From: Hyphomicrobiales bacterium
Lineage (GTDB): Bacteria > Pseudomonadota > Alphaproteobacteria > Rhizobiales > Rhizobiaceae
Length of the DNA: 64,000 nucleotides
Direction of reading: 5' to 3'
Assembly (NCBI GenBank): GCA_900471925.1
Contig: UCGV01000019.1
Span: forward strand, 1 to 64,000
In this document: in pieces, positions 44,001 through 51,403 of the stretch
Layout of the letters: each line of letters opens with the position of its first letter
Numbering within the stretch: position 1 is the first letter of the stretch
Notes under the pieces: model-generated
The model's input: the letters and a program-made list of their open reading frames with translations, nothing else
The model's database searches: none
What the model was told of the DNA's origin: nothing
Position numbers and translations under genes: made by a program

Positions 44001-46543
44001 TCATTGCCGCTTCTCGCGTTGTCTTGCGCGGCCGTGACGGCAGCCTTGTCGATCAGGTGCAGAAGGCGCGTTCCGTCGCCGGTTCTCCGGCGCTGCTTGG
44101 CCAGTGGGGCGATTCGACGCTCGTGCCAAGAATGGTCCGCGGAACCGCTCCCTCCGAGCCTGTTGACGGCAGCGATCTCGCCTTCTGGAACGGCTATGGC
44201 GGCTTTGCCGCCGATGGCAGCGAATATGTCGTGCGCCTGTCCGGCGGCGAGCAGACGCCGCATCCATGGGTCAATATCATGGCCAATGACAGTTTCGGCT
44301 TCCACGTCTCGGCGGAAGGTGCCGCCTTCACCTGGAGCCAGAACTCCCGTGACCATCAGCTGACGCCCTGGACCAATGATATGGTCACCAACCGTCCGGG
44401 CGAAGCCTTCTACCTGAAGGATCTCGATCGCGGCTCGGTCATCGTGCCCTATGCATCGCTGGCACAGCGCTCCGACACGCGCTTCGAGGCGCGTCACGGC
44501 CTCGGCTATTCCGTCTTTTCGACGGTTCAGGACGAAATCGCCCTGGAGGTCACGCAGACCCTGCATATGGAGAAGTCCGTCAAGCTGACGCAGCTGCGTA
44601 TCCGCAACGATGCGACTGAGGTACGCAAGCTGCGCCTCTATGGTTATGCCGAATGGATCCTCGGCAACAACCCGACGAGGAGCAAGCCCTTCGTCATCTC
44701 CAGCTTCGACAACGCGAGCGGTGCGGTCTTCGCGAGCAATCCGTTCAGTGTGAGCTTCGGCACGCGTGTCGCAGCCTTTGCTGCGAGCGAAACGCCGTCG
44801 AGCGTTTCCACCAGCCGCCGCGAATTCATCGGCCGGCATGGGACGATCCAGCAGCCGCGGACCGTTTCGGCGGGCTCGCGTCTCTCCAATGCTGTCGATC
44901 TTGACGGCGATCCGGCGGCCGCCATGGCTTTCGATCTGACGATTGCACCCGGCGAAGTGCGCGACATCTGCTTCTATATGGGCGATGCCGCCTCGCAAGA
45001 GGAAGCGGCTGCCCTGATCGCGGAGATCCGCTCTGTCGGGTTCGAAGAAGTACTTGGCCAGACCCGTGACTTCTGGAAGAACTTTGCCGGCAAGACACGT
45101 GTGTCGACGCCGGACCAGCGCCTCGACTTCATGGTCAACAGCTGGCTGCCCTACCAGACCTATAGCTGCCGTATCATGGCCCGTACTGCCTTCTATCAGT
45201 CGAGCGGTGCCTGGAACCTGCGCGACCAGCTGCAGGATTCACTGGCCTTCCTGCTGCATTCGCCGGAAATCGCCCGCAAGCAGATCCTCAATACCGGCCG
45301 CCGTCAGTTCCCGGAAGGCGACTTCCAGCACTGGTGGCTGGCAGACAGTGGCGCCGGCGTTCGCACGAACATCTCCGATGATCCGGTCTGGCTCGCCTAT
45401 GCGGTCGATCAATACTGCACATCGACCGGTGACGGTACGATCATGGACGAGATGCTGCCCTTCGTCGAAGGTGCACAGCTCAGCCCAGGTCAATACGATG
45501 CCTTCATCCAGCCGCGTATCTCCGACAACACCGCATCGCTCTACGAGCATGCGGCCCTCGGCCTCGATCTCGCGATCAAGCGTACGGGCGTCAACGGCCT
45601 GCCGCTCATGATGAGCGGTGACTGGTGCGACAAGATGGATCGTGTCGGCATGGCGGGCCGTGGCGAAAGCGTCTGGCTTGGGTGGTTCCTGGCCGGTGCA
45701 CTCCGCCGCTTCATTGCCTATGCCGAAAGCCGTGGCGACATGAAGCGTGTCGGCCCTTGGACCGCACATCTTGCGAAGCTCAAGGAAGCGCTCGAAACAG
45801 CCGGTTGGGATGGTGAATATTATCGCCGCGGCTACTACGACAACGGTGCACCGCTCGGTTCCAGCCAGTCCGACGAGGACAAGATCGATTCGATCGCCCA
45901 GTCCTGGAGCGTGCTGTCCGGCGAAGGCAATCCGGAACGCAGCGATATGGCGATGAAGGCAGTCCTCGACAAGCTCGTCGATGAGGAAGGCAAGTTTATC
46001 CGTCTGCTCACACCGCCCTTCGTCAAGCCCGTCAACGATCCGGGTGTCATCAAGGCTTATCCGCCGGGTGTTCGTGAAAACGGCGGTCAGTATACCCATG
46101 CGGCTACCTGGGCGGTCCTCGCTCTTGCCCGCATGGGCCGCGCTGAAGACGCGTGGCGTGCCTTCGAAATGCTGAACCCGATCAACCATTCGCTCGATAA
46201 ATCATCTGCGGATGTCTACCGCATCGAGCCCTACGTGATTGCTGGTGACGTCTACGGCGAAGGCGCTCTCAAGGGCCGAGGCGGCTGGAGCTGGTATACG
46301 GGGTCGGCCGGCTGGTACTACCGGGTCGCCATCGAAGGCATCCTCGGTATCCGATCCGAGAACGGCCGCCTGCACGTCAAACCGGTTCTGCCGGCCGGAT
46401 GGAGCGGCTTCTCGGCGGAGCTGGATCTGCCAAGCGGCAAGTATCAGGTTTCGGTCTCGAAGGATGGCGCGGATCGCTGCTCCGTAACGGTCAACGGCAA
46501 GGCGCTCGATGATCTGAACGAAGGCTATTTGCTCGAGGCTTGA
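38051..46543 (+). CDS. ndvB: Cyclic beta-1,2-glucan synthase
   Basis: About 2830 aa, the usual size of NdvB/ChvB. Membrane segments appear near residues 406-430, 445-475, 815-860 and 900-960. The GT84 domain between them has TLDSDTR (about 622-628) and QHRWARGDW (about 771). The C-terminal half holds glycosyltransferase-36/GH94-like modules with GDWCDKMDRVG (about 2523), where the catalytic Asp of GH94 phosphorylases is found. The enzyme initiates, elongates, trims and cyclises periplasmic beta-1,2-glucans from UDP-glucose at the inner membrane. These matter for osmotic adaptation and for plant infection in rhizobia and agrobacteria. The ATG at 38051 is the most sensible start. No export gene (ndvA/chvA) is adjacent. 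Confidence 0.97.
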   Translation: MSSQNTTGASGANVQASAADPDFGIRAALLSNDQLRAKAAQFAESRALDVTSFKNFDFFQRHRENEAEILRAYRAAAADVDAGESITPASEWLLDNHYIVEEAIQEVRRDFPKKFYRELRKITLDGTEVPRTLALAWLYMAHAHSNISNAGMAAVTEGFQDKETLRIGELWALPSLVRYVLIDNLRHVATRVDKSREMRNSANAAATQAIALGDAGAAEYLETLSVNLDDTTFVTQLHYRLRNALEPTDAALTWLETRLAAKGTDAETVISAEQTRLGAANALMGSIIKSLREINDTDWSEWVEEVSTIDKLLWEQTDYAELDSGSRNSYRRQIEKLAKRSDKTEMDIAEAAVRLADRAKANSRDPSASAGNVGYYFVGNGRPALEAEIGFRPTLGLHFMRAIRKLNWLSIAIPVLLLTLLALIIADAIFVDAGMSLFETVILLLMFALPASEGATGLFNFFATFFITPDRLVGYEFKKGLPAEARTLVTIPSLIGRREHVDELVRNLEVHYLANVRGEIYYALLTDWPDAQEEQNARDLEVLEYAQSKIASLEARYADGGNQRFYLLHRSRQYNPSEGAWMGWERKRGKLHELNMLLRGEPGTSFLPGADIVPQDVKYVMTLDSDTRVVRDTVTKLVGKLHHPINRPVFDEKKQRVVDGYGVLQPRVTPSLTTGKDASTFQRVFSVNRGLDPYVFAVSDVYQDITGEGTFTGKGLYHVDAFEASLKGRIKENSVLSHDLLEGSMARCALVTDCELVEDFPIRYEVEVSRQHRWARGDWQLLPYIFDDRRGITALGCWKMVDNLRRSLTPIAWFLASVLGWYWMDPFGALVWQILLIFSLFVAPTLSLINGIIPRTSDIILQAHLHTVWKDIENANAQVAMRIVFIADIACVMADAIIRSLYRLFVSRKLMLQWRTAASAQAMAQTTILGHYKVMWRAPVLAVLALIFAISSGDSAWMVGLPFIILWVLSPAIAWTVSQTAETEDRLDVPDNVRSELRKIARRTWRYFDHFVVPGQHYLPPDNVQQTPHAVVAMRTSPTNIGVYLLSVISARRFGWISFEEAVKRIEQTIETVDKLEKYRGHLFNWYHTDTLKPLGRRYVSSVDSGNFAGHLIAVSSACRIWSQAPLAHIRTELDGIGDVAAILREVLNDLRGEDKSVRSLHDRLDGRIAELEAAVATGRREKEFSSGLIERFAGQAREIRELAGSLDREVKTAQSDEVVQWAEKLVATCELHQIDKAFDASRVDAMSERLTHIGNRARELAFGMDFTFLYRPERRLLSIGFRVETEEVDAACYDLLASEARLTSLFSVAKGDLPTEHWYKLGRHVVPVGPRGALVSWSGSMFEYLMPPLVMQERSGGVLNQTNNLIVLEQMNYARKLGTPWGISEAAFNARDHQMNYLYSNFGVPTLGLKRGLGQNAVIAPYASLLASQYNPVAALENLNRLRSVGALGMYGFHDAVDFTPSRVPEGKQCAVVYNYYAHHHGMSIAAVANVAFDGMLRELFHADPVIEAAELLLQEKAPRDIPVMAAKHETDAPATIQGDLMRPEIRRLEDPASRERELLLLSNGRYSTMLTATGSGYSRWKNLAINRWRADPTEDRWGSFIFMRDTASNEWWSATAEPRSIANEHVRVNFSDDKAEFIKTVGDLTSEMEVFVASDRDAEGRRLTITNTGTQDRVIEVTSYMEPVGTLDIVDTGHPVFARMFLKTEIAAAGDAIVVERQKRGLTDPEVAIAQLIVDSSGEAGLTQYETDRMRFLGRGRTLTEAAAFDAGVELSSTDGFTMDACVSLRRTLRVPAGEKVSVTFWTIAAADRAELDAALEHYRQPESFAQGLIQAWTRTQTQLRQIGVNSKEAAAYQRFARYVIYPDMALRADGKLVREGLKSQAVLWGATLSGDAPLMTLRITDELGTDLVKELLRAQGLLQARGVEVDLVIFNERAGDAAGEMQRTIDQLCDAARHASEIAGIQRNIYVLRKDLTTPEAYDAIIAASRVVLRGRDGSLVDQVQKARSVAGSPALLGQWGDSTLVPRMVRGTAPSEPVDGSDLAFWNGYGGFAADGSEYVVRLSGGEQTPHPWVNIMANDSFGFHVSAEGAAFTWSQNSRDHQLTPWTNDMVTNRPGEAFYLKDLDRGSVIVPYASLAQRSDTRFEARHGLGYSVFSTVQDEIALEVTQTLHMEKSVKLTQLRIRNDATEVRKLRLYGYAEWILGNNPTRSKPFVISSFDNASGAVFASNPFSVSFGTRVAAFAASETPSSVSTSRREFIGRHGTIQQPRTVSAGSRLSNAVDLDGDPAAAMAFDLTIAPGEVRDICFYMGDAASQEEAAALIAEIRSVGFEEVLGQTRDFWKNFAGKTRVSTPDQRLDFMVNSWLPYQTYSCRIMARTAFYQSSGAWNLRDQLQDSLAFLLHSPEIARKQILNTGRRQFPEGDFQHWWLADSGAGVRTNISDDPVWLAYAVDQYCTSTGDGTIMDEMLPFVEGAQLSPGQYDAFIQPRISDNTASLYEHAALGLDLAIKRTGVNGLPLMMSGDWCDKMDRVGMAGRGESVWLGWFLAGALRRFIAYAESRGDMKRVGPWTAHLAKLKEALETAGWDGEYYRRGYYDNGAPLGSSQSDEDKIDSIAQSWSVLSGEGNPERSDMAMKAVLDKLVDEEGKFIRLLTPPFVKPVNDPGVIKAYPPGVRENGGQYTHAATWAVLALARMGRAEDAWRAFEMLNPINHSLDKSSADVYRIEPYVIAGDVYGEGALKGRGGWSWYTGSAGWYYRVAIEGILGIRSENGRLHVKPVLPAGWSGFSAELDLPSGKYQVSVSKDGADRCSVTVNGKALDDLNEGYLLEA

Positions 46544-46631
46544 TGGGAGCTTGCTGCGGGGCAAGCCGGCCGACGTCGCTGCCCTCGCATTTGATCTGCG
46601 CCGACCCGCATGCTGTGTGAAGGTATAGGGA

Positions 46632-46667
46632 GGAGGCGGCAGGCCTGTTTAAAGGTCTGCCGCCTCC
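46632..46667 (+). terminator. Hairpin after ndvB
   Basis: GGAGGCGGCAGGCCT pairs with AGGTCTGCCGCCTCC (15 bp, one G-T) over a 6-nt loop, about 90 bp after the ndvB stop codon. No T-run. Confidence 0.6.
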
Positions 46668-46849
46668 ACCTCCGAGCGTCCGCCGCTGCGCTCAAGGAGT
46701 AGGGAAACAGTAGCGATGCACAGCGGCCTTGAGAATCATCGATTTCGAAGAAAATCCCGATGTAATCCTGCGGTCACATACCCGCTCGGACAGCGCGTTC
46801 AGCAACCGCTGCATGTACTTGAATATCTTAGAGTATGCTTATTTATGCC

Positions 46850-46880
46850 TGTGGATAAGCTGTGGAAAGTCTGTGGATAG
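46850..46880 (+). repeat. Three DnaA-box-like nonamers at exact 11-bp spacing
   Basis: TGTGGATAA (46850, a perfect complement of TTATCCACA), TGTGGAAAG (46861) and TGTGGATAG (46872) are in the same orientation and 11 bp apart, one helical turn. An AT-rich stretch lies just upstream. Confidence 0.6.
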
Positions 46881-46994
46881 GCAGTCATGAATGCCCTCCC
46901 GCACAGAGCGGCAAGTTGCCATTTCGTTCCGAATCTCGTCAAATCGCGCCACCTGTCGTCGGTCTCCGCCGCAACTGATGCCGACGCAAGGTCC

Positions 46995-47034
46995 AGGGCG
47001 CTCCGACATGATGTCGTAGAGCGCCCTTTCTTCT
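46995..47034 (+). terminator. Orphan rho-independent terminator, possible end of a small RNA
   Basis: AGGGCGCT/AGCGCCCT (8 bp) with an inner GACAT/ATGTC stem is followed by TTCTTCTT. It points in the plus direction, but no plus-strand gene lies between it and the ndvB hairpin, 330 bp upstream. Confidence 0.65.
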
Positions 47035-47070
47035 TACGCGTCGAGTGCATGGCTGGAGATGGCGGCCGGG

Positions 47071-47439
47071 CTATGGATTCGCCTTCAGGAAGGCAATGAC
47101 GTCCTCGATTTCGAAACTCCAGAGACCCCAGAAACGCATCTTCGTTCCGGGAACCTTCTTACTCGGGCTCGCCAGAAACTCTGCAAGTTCACGCTCGTCC
47201 CATATGAGCCCCTTTTCGCCGGCACTCTTCAAGGCCGGAGAATAGACATAGTCCGCCATGGCGCCGGCCTGCCGCCCGACGACACCCTTCAGAGAGGGGC
47301 CGAACGTGCTTCTCGTATCATCGACGATGTGACACGACGAACAACTCCGAAAGATTCTTGCGCCACGTTCTGCGTCGGCGGCAAGACTGCTGCCGGCGAC
47401 CGCAGCAACCGAGAGTGCCAATGCGATTGATCTAAGCAT
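47071..47439 (-). CDS. Class I cytochrome c (c550/c2-like)
   Basis: 122 aa with signal peptide (MLRSIALALSVAAVAGSSLA). Haem motif CSSCH (RSCSSCHIVDD), and the sixth-ligand methionine in PGTKMRFWGL. It ends with the usual C-terminal helix (EIEDVIAFLKANP). A periplasmic electron carrier. The ATG at 47439 lies 4 bp after the stop of the GXWXG gene (a GTG at 47442 is also possible), so the two are cotranscribed. Confidence 0.88.
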   Translation of the reverse strand: MLRSIALALSVAAVAGSSLAADAERGARIFRSCSSCHIVDDTRSTFGPSLKGVVGRQAGAMADYVYSPALKSAGEKGLIWDERELAEFLASPSKKVPGTKMRFWGLWSFEIEDVIAFLKANP

Positions 47440-47443
47440 CACG

Positions 47444-47992
47444 CTAGCCCTGCTCACCAAGCTTTGTAAGCTTGAAGAAGAGCCGCCTTTCATCGCCGGG
47501 CAGGCACATCATCCCCGCTATCGTGTCATGATCGACCCGCCTGAAGTGATCGACGATCGGCTGCGCGTCGTAGATCATCGCGGCGCTTGCCGCACCGGCG
47601 AATGTGCGGACACCAAGCACGGCTGTCGTACCGCGTGCTCGGAACGCATTCTGAAATTGGGAAAACAATTTACGGGCAAGGATTGTCCTCCCGAACGATG
47701 CGAATGTCATCGCAAATCGGATGGGAACAACGCGCGGATCGATGGCTACAAGCCGCCCCGGTTGCCATTGGAAGAGCAGGGCGTCCGCGCGCATATCGCC
47801 ATGAAAGCGTTTGCCGAACCATTGAAGGTTCTCAAGAACTCCATCCAGCGGATGCCCCGATGGGACGCCAGCGCCTCTCCAAAGCCCAACCATCTCGCTA
47901 GGTTCGACGGGATTCAGTGACTGGAACCACGTCGCGGTATCTCTCTGTAGGTCGGGCCGCACGGGTTCACCTTTTCCAACATTACGTGGCAA
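47444..47992 (-). CDS. GXWXG / DUF4334 family protein
   Basis: 182 aa. The N-terminal GXWXG motif is visible (MVGLWRGAGVPSGHPLDGVL), then a lipocalin-like beta-rich core. The C-terminal part resembles DUF4334 (MIYDAQPIVDHFRRVDHDTIAGMM). No signal peptide. The biochemical role of the family is not established. It precedes the cytochrome c gene by 4 bp, and a long inverted repeat lies 21 bp upstream of its start. Confidence 0.78.
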   Translation of the reverse strand: MPRNVGKGEPVRPDLQRDTATWFQSLNPVEPSEMVGLWRGAGVPSGHPLDGVLENLQWFGKRFHGDMRADALLFQWQPGRLVAIDPRVVPIRFAMTFASFGRTILARKLFSQFQNAFRARGTTAVLGVRTFAGAASAAMIYDAQPIVDHFRRVDHDTIAGMMCLPGDERRLFFKLTKLGEQG

Positions 47993-48012
47993 ACCAAGTA
48001 GCGATTGTTGGA

Positions 48013-48052
48013 GAAAATTCCGAGGTCAATTCCGTCCTTTTCCGGAATTTTC
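48013..48052. promoter_or_regulatory. Inverted repeat upstream of the GXWXG-cytochrome c operon
   Basis: GAAAATTCCG (48013-48022) and CGGAATTTTC (48043-48052) are perfect complements separated by 20 bp. Placed 21-60 bp before the start codon, they could be a two-site operator. Confidence 0.5.
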
Positions 48053-48184
48053 CGGAGCCGGCTGCGCAACTGGTCGCATTGAATATGGACGCACCCATAG
48101 CAGACTACGAGGCTGACCAGGTGCGTTAGTGCCGGCACTCATCGCGGGGCAAGGGCTTCGGGGAAGAATTCAATGAGATATTTC

Positions 48185-48213
48185 GCCCTCGGTCCGTCTT
48201 GCGGGCCGAGGGC
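48185..48213. terminator. Hairpin downstream of the short-chain dehydrogenase gene
   Basis: GCCCTCGGTCCG and CGGGCCGAGGGC (12 bp, one G-T) pair over a 5-nt loop, 24 bp beyond the dehydrogenase stop codon. Confidence 0.5.
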
Positions 48214-48236
48214 CTCCACTGTGCAGGGTTGCTGCG

Positions 48237-49028
48237 TCAGAGGCTGTCGATCAATCCGCCATCGACGCGAACCGAAGCGCCGGTGGTGGCGGACGCGAAT
48301 GGAGATGCCAGGTAGGTTACGATGTTTGCGATCTCATCGACGCTCGCAGCGCGCTGGATGATCGAGCTGCTGCGATGCTGCTTGACGAAAGCGGCGGCGA
48401 GCTCCTCGCTCGACTTGCCAGTCTTCGCACGTTCGTCGGCAAGCATGGCCTCGACACCTTCGGAAAGGGTGGGACCAGGCAAGACGGAGTTGACCGTGAC
48501 GCCTGTGCCCGCCATGCGCTTGGCAAGTCCGCGGGCAACAGCGATGTCCGCAGTTTTGCTCACTCCGTAGTGGATCATCTCGACCGGAATGTTGAAGCCG
48601 GATTCCGAGGCGATGAAGATGACGCGGCCCCAATCTTGCTTCTGCATACCCGGAAGGTACGCGCGGGAGAGCCTGACGGCGGACATCACGTTGACTTGCC
48701 AATGGCGGTCCCATACCGCGTCGTCCGCTTCGAAGAAGTCGATAGGCTGAAAGATTCCGGCGTTGTTGATCAGGATATCCACATGTGGGACCTTGGCGAC
48801 CAGCGCTGCACATCCCTCGGCGGTCGATACGTCGGCGGCCGCAATTGCGACACTGCCCTTGGCGCCTTCGGCTCTCAGACGCTCCGCGGCCTTGGCGGTC
48901 TTCTCTTCCGTTCGACCGTTAACCACGACATCGGCTCCGGCTCTTGCGAGCTGGCGAGCGATTGCGTAGCCAATACCTTCCGTGGATCCTGTGACCAATG
49001 CTGTTTTCCCAGTAAGATCGATTTGCAT
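48237..49028 (-). CDS. Short-chain dehydrogenase/reductase
   Basis: 263 aa classical SDR. Cofactor motif TGSTEGIG (residues about 14-21), NNAG, catalytic Ser in FIASESGF, and YGVSK with Tyr and Lys. It ends TTGASVRVDGGLIDSL. NAD(P)-dependent oxidoreduction of an unknown alcohol or ketone. Single gene with 660 bp of non-coding DNA upstream. Confidence 0.9.
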   Translation of the reverse strand: MQIDLTGKTALVTGSTEGIGYAIARQLARAGADVVVNGRTEEKTAKAAERLRAEGAKGSVAIAAADVSTAEGCAALVAKVPHVDILINNAGIFQPIDFFEADDAVWDRHWQVNVMSAVRLSRAYLPGMQKQDWGRVIFIASESGFNIPVEMIHYGVSKTADIAVARGLAKRMAGTGVTVNSVLPGPTLSEGVEAMLADERAKTGKSSEELAAAFVKQHRSSSIIQRAASVDEIANIVTYLASPFASATTGASVRVDGGLIDSL

Positions 49029-49692
49029 TTCTTTCTCCAGTCAGGGTTGAATTGTAGAAATGAACGTGGATCGGCAGCCTCGCAAGTTCGAAAGAACTTG
49101 GTCGAATTACGCATCCACGATGGTAGGCATTTGAAAATGCTGCTTCTTTCCCTTGTCTTCTCAAGGTTGCTTGTCTCGCCATCGACGAATTCGCTTTCGG
49201 ATACGGTTGGTCGCTCAGACGCGAGTTGATGACCATGATGTAAAGCAGGAAGTCTGTCGGGATTAGATGGCAGATGGCAATTCTGGAGTTCGGAAACATA
49301 GAACGATCGATCGCTCAGATCTAAACGCCGGGATCGCAAGCGCGATCCCGGCAACAATTCGTGGTGAGACACGAAGAGGTCTTGCACCCGTGAAATTGGC
49401 CTAGTCCAAGGGAAAGATGACCCGAGATCGTTTGTTGTGCCGTCAGCATCCTTCGAACAACACTGGTTGATGGTGTCGAGTGCCTGACTTGACGTTGACC
49501 TGCGTGCCATACGGTCGTTCAACGCCTCCAAGCCGCTGGCTGGCTGTTGCTTTCAATGGGACCACTTTCGATCCGTTTGCTCATACCTTGTTTGATTTTT
49601 CAGCGACCCGATTGACCGGGCCGGAAATCTTGCGCTAGCTTGATTAAATCAATTTGATTGACTCTAAAAATAACAAAGTAGGGAACTCAAAA
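49029..49692. other. Long intergenic region upstream of the chitooligosaccharide-type ABC operon
   Basis: I found no gene I can support in 664 bp; translated frames look like neither a known protein nor an obvious remnant. It holds a perfect 11-bp hairpin GCCGGGATCGC/GCGATCCCGGC (49327-49352), a GCATTTGAAAATGC near-palindrome around 49128, and the operator-like repeats at 49640-49659. Confidence 0.5.
49640..49659. promoter_or_regulatory. Three alternating half-sites before the ABC operon
   Basis: TTGATT-A-AATCAA-T-TTGATT: three 6-bp half-sites in alternating orientation, one base apart, form two overlapping palindromes 34 bp before the start codon. A strong operator candidate for a dimeric regulator. 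The ROK protein at 57607 is a candidate. Confidence 0.55.
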
Positions 49693-51384
49693 ATGGGACT
49701 GGATAAGAGCGTAATCCGCAGTGTTTCCGCGCGTGCCGGCTGGGCGGCCGCGACCGCGCTGACGGCAGTCATGGCATTTGGTGCGTCGGCTGCCTGGGCC
49801 GAATCCGTACTCACAATGCATATCGAAGAACAGTCGAGCTGGGTGCAGAACTTCAACCCGTTCGACCTGGCCGGTCGTCGGCAGAGCACCATGGATTTCA
49901 TCTATGAGCCACTGGTCATCTTCAATGCGCAGGATGGCGGTAAGCCTGTCTGGCGCCTTGCGACGAACTATAAGTTTTCCGAGGACATGAAGTCGATCAG
50001 CTACGAGCTGCGGCCGGGCGTGAAATGGTCCGATGGCCAGCCGCTGACATCGGCCGATGTCAAATACACCATCGATCTGATGCTGAAGAACGCAGCGCTC
50101 GATACGGTCGGCGTCGGCGAAACCGTGGCGTCCGTCGAGGCGCCGTCTCCGACGGAAGTGACGATCAAGTTGAAGGCCGTCAATTCCGACTTCCCGGAAT
50201 CGCTTGCCGATCTTGCCGTCGTTCCCGAGCATATCTGGAAGGATGTCTCGGATCCTGTCGCCTTCAAGAACGAGAAGCCGATCGGTTCCGGTCCGATGAC
50301 GGAAGTGCGCCGCTTCACCCCGCAGGTTTACGAACAATGCCGTAACCCTAACTATTGGGATGCCGCCTCACTCCATGTCGATTGCCTGCGGCTGCCGCAG
50401 ATCTCCGGCAACGACCAGATGCTCGCCATCCTGCCGGAAGGCAATATGGATTGGATCGGCTCCTTCATCCCCGAGATCGACAAGACCTTCGTGGCGCTCG
50501 ACGCCGATCACAACGGCTACTGGCAGCCGCCGGCCGAAACCGTCGCCTTCCAGATGAACTTCAAGAGCAAGGACGAAGGCAATCTCGAGGCCTACAAGGA
50601 CCTCAATTTCCGCCATGCCTTCAGCCTTGCGATGGACCGCAAGTCGATGGTCGACATTGCCGGCTTCGGTTACCCCGTCGTCAACGAGCATGCTTCCGGC
50701 CTGCCGCCACGTTTCGAAAGCTGGCGCAACAAGGCGGCTGAAGGCGGCAAGGACGCCTTCATGGCCCTCGATACTGATAGGGCCAACAAGATCCTCGATG
50801 ATGCCAGTTACAAGAAGGGTGCGGACGGCTTTCGTACGACCCCGAGCGGCAAGCCGATTGCTTTCCCGATAATCGTTCCGAACGGCTGGACGGACTGGAT
50901 CGACGCGGTGCAGATTGCCGTCGAAGGTTTGCGCGCGGCTGGTATCAATGCGTCCGTTGCGACCCCCGAATACGAACAGTGGCGCAAGCAGATCCTCGAC
51001 GGCAGTTTCGAAGTCGTAATGAACTCACGCGCTGATGGCGCAACGCCGTTCCGCGGCTACTACCAGAGCCTGTCGACGGCTTATGCCGGGCGCGTTACCG
51101 GCGCTCCCTCGCGTTATTCGAACCCGAAGCTCGATGCGCTCTTCGATCAATATCTGAAGGCGACGTCTGACGACGATCATAAGAAGATCTTCAACGACAT
51201 CCAGCTCCTGGTTGCCGACGACTTCCCGGTCGTGCCTGTCTTCAACGGACCGACCTGGTACCAGTTCTCCAGCAAGCGCTTCACCGGCTGGGTGACCGAC
51301 AAGGATCCGGCCATGAACCCGGAAGATCATGACAACAACCGGATGCGCCTCATGCATCTCCTGCGCCTGAAGCCGGTCCAATAA
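49693..51384 (+). CDS. ABC transporter substrate-binding protein (family 5), chitooligosaccharide-binding-like
   Basis: 563 aa. Signal peptide MGLDKSVIRSVSARAGWAAA to AAWA. The mature sequence follows, as far as I can recall it, the chitin-oligosaccharide-binding protein of Vibrio: VQNFNPFD, TMDFIYEPLVIFN, PNYWDAASLHVDCLRLPQI, NGWTDWIDAVQIAVE. The ATG at 49693 has AGGGA upstream. The downstream genes are two permeases, two ATPases, a GNAT protein and a GH20 hexosaminidase, which supports oligosaccharides of N-acetylglucosamine as ligand. Cello-oligosaccharides or peptides are alternatives. Confidence 0.85.
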   Translation: MGLDKSVIRSVSARAGWAAATALTAVMAFGASAAWAESVLTMHIEEQSSWVQNFNPFDLAGRRQSTMDFIYEPLVIFNAQDGGKPVWRLATNYKFSEDMKSISYELRPGVKWSDGQPLTSADVKYTIDLMLKNAALDTVGVGETVASVEAPSPTEVTIKLKAVNSDFPESLADLAVVPEHIWKDVSDPVAFKNEKPIGSGPMTEVRRFTPQVYEQCRNPNYWDAASLHVDCLRLPQISGNDQMLAILPEGNMDWIGSFIPEIDKTFVALDADHNGYWQPPAETVAFQMNFKSKDEGNLEAYKDLNFRHAFSLAMDRKSMVDIAGFGYPVVNEHASGLPPRFESWRNKAAEGGKDAFMALDTDRANKILDDASYKKGADGFRTTPSGKPIAFPIIVPNGWTDWIDAVQIAVEGLRAAGINASVATPEYEQWRKQILDGSFEVVMNSRADGATPFRGYYQSLSTAYAGRVTGAPSRYSNPKLDALFDQYLKATSDDDHKKIFNDIQLLVADDFPVVPVFNGPTWYQFSSKRFTGWVTDKDPAMNPEDHDNNRMRLMHLLRLKPVQ

Positions 51385-51403
51385 GACCGGCGAGGGCAGG
51401 AAC

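Larger units (their letters stand above)
46544..47070. other. Non-coding region after ndvB
   Basis: I see no convincing gene in these 527 bp. It contains a hairpin behind ndvB, three DnaA-box-like nonamers beside an AT-rich stretch (46815-46848), and a strong plus-strand terminator with no gene before it. Confidence 0.5.

Noticed and set aside
43724..44998. 424-codon open frame antisense to ndvB
   Set aside because: Shadow frame inside a conserved glucan synthase. Its composition mirrors the coding strand.
46815..46880. Chromosomal origin of replication
   Set aside because: Only three DnaA-like boxes, and no hemE, dnaA, parAB or repABC gene nearby. I keep it only as a DnaA-binding candidate.
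49640..49652. FNR/FixK box (TTGAT-N4-ATCAA)
   Set aside because: The gap between TTGAT and ATCAA is three bases, not four, and a third half-site follows. Better described as interlocking half-sites.
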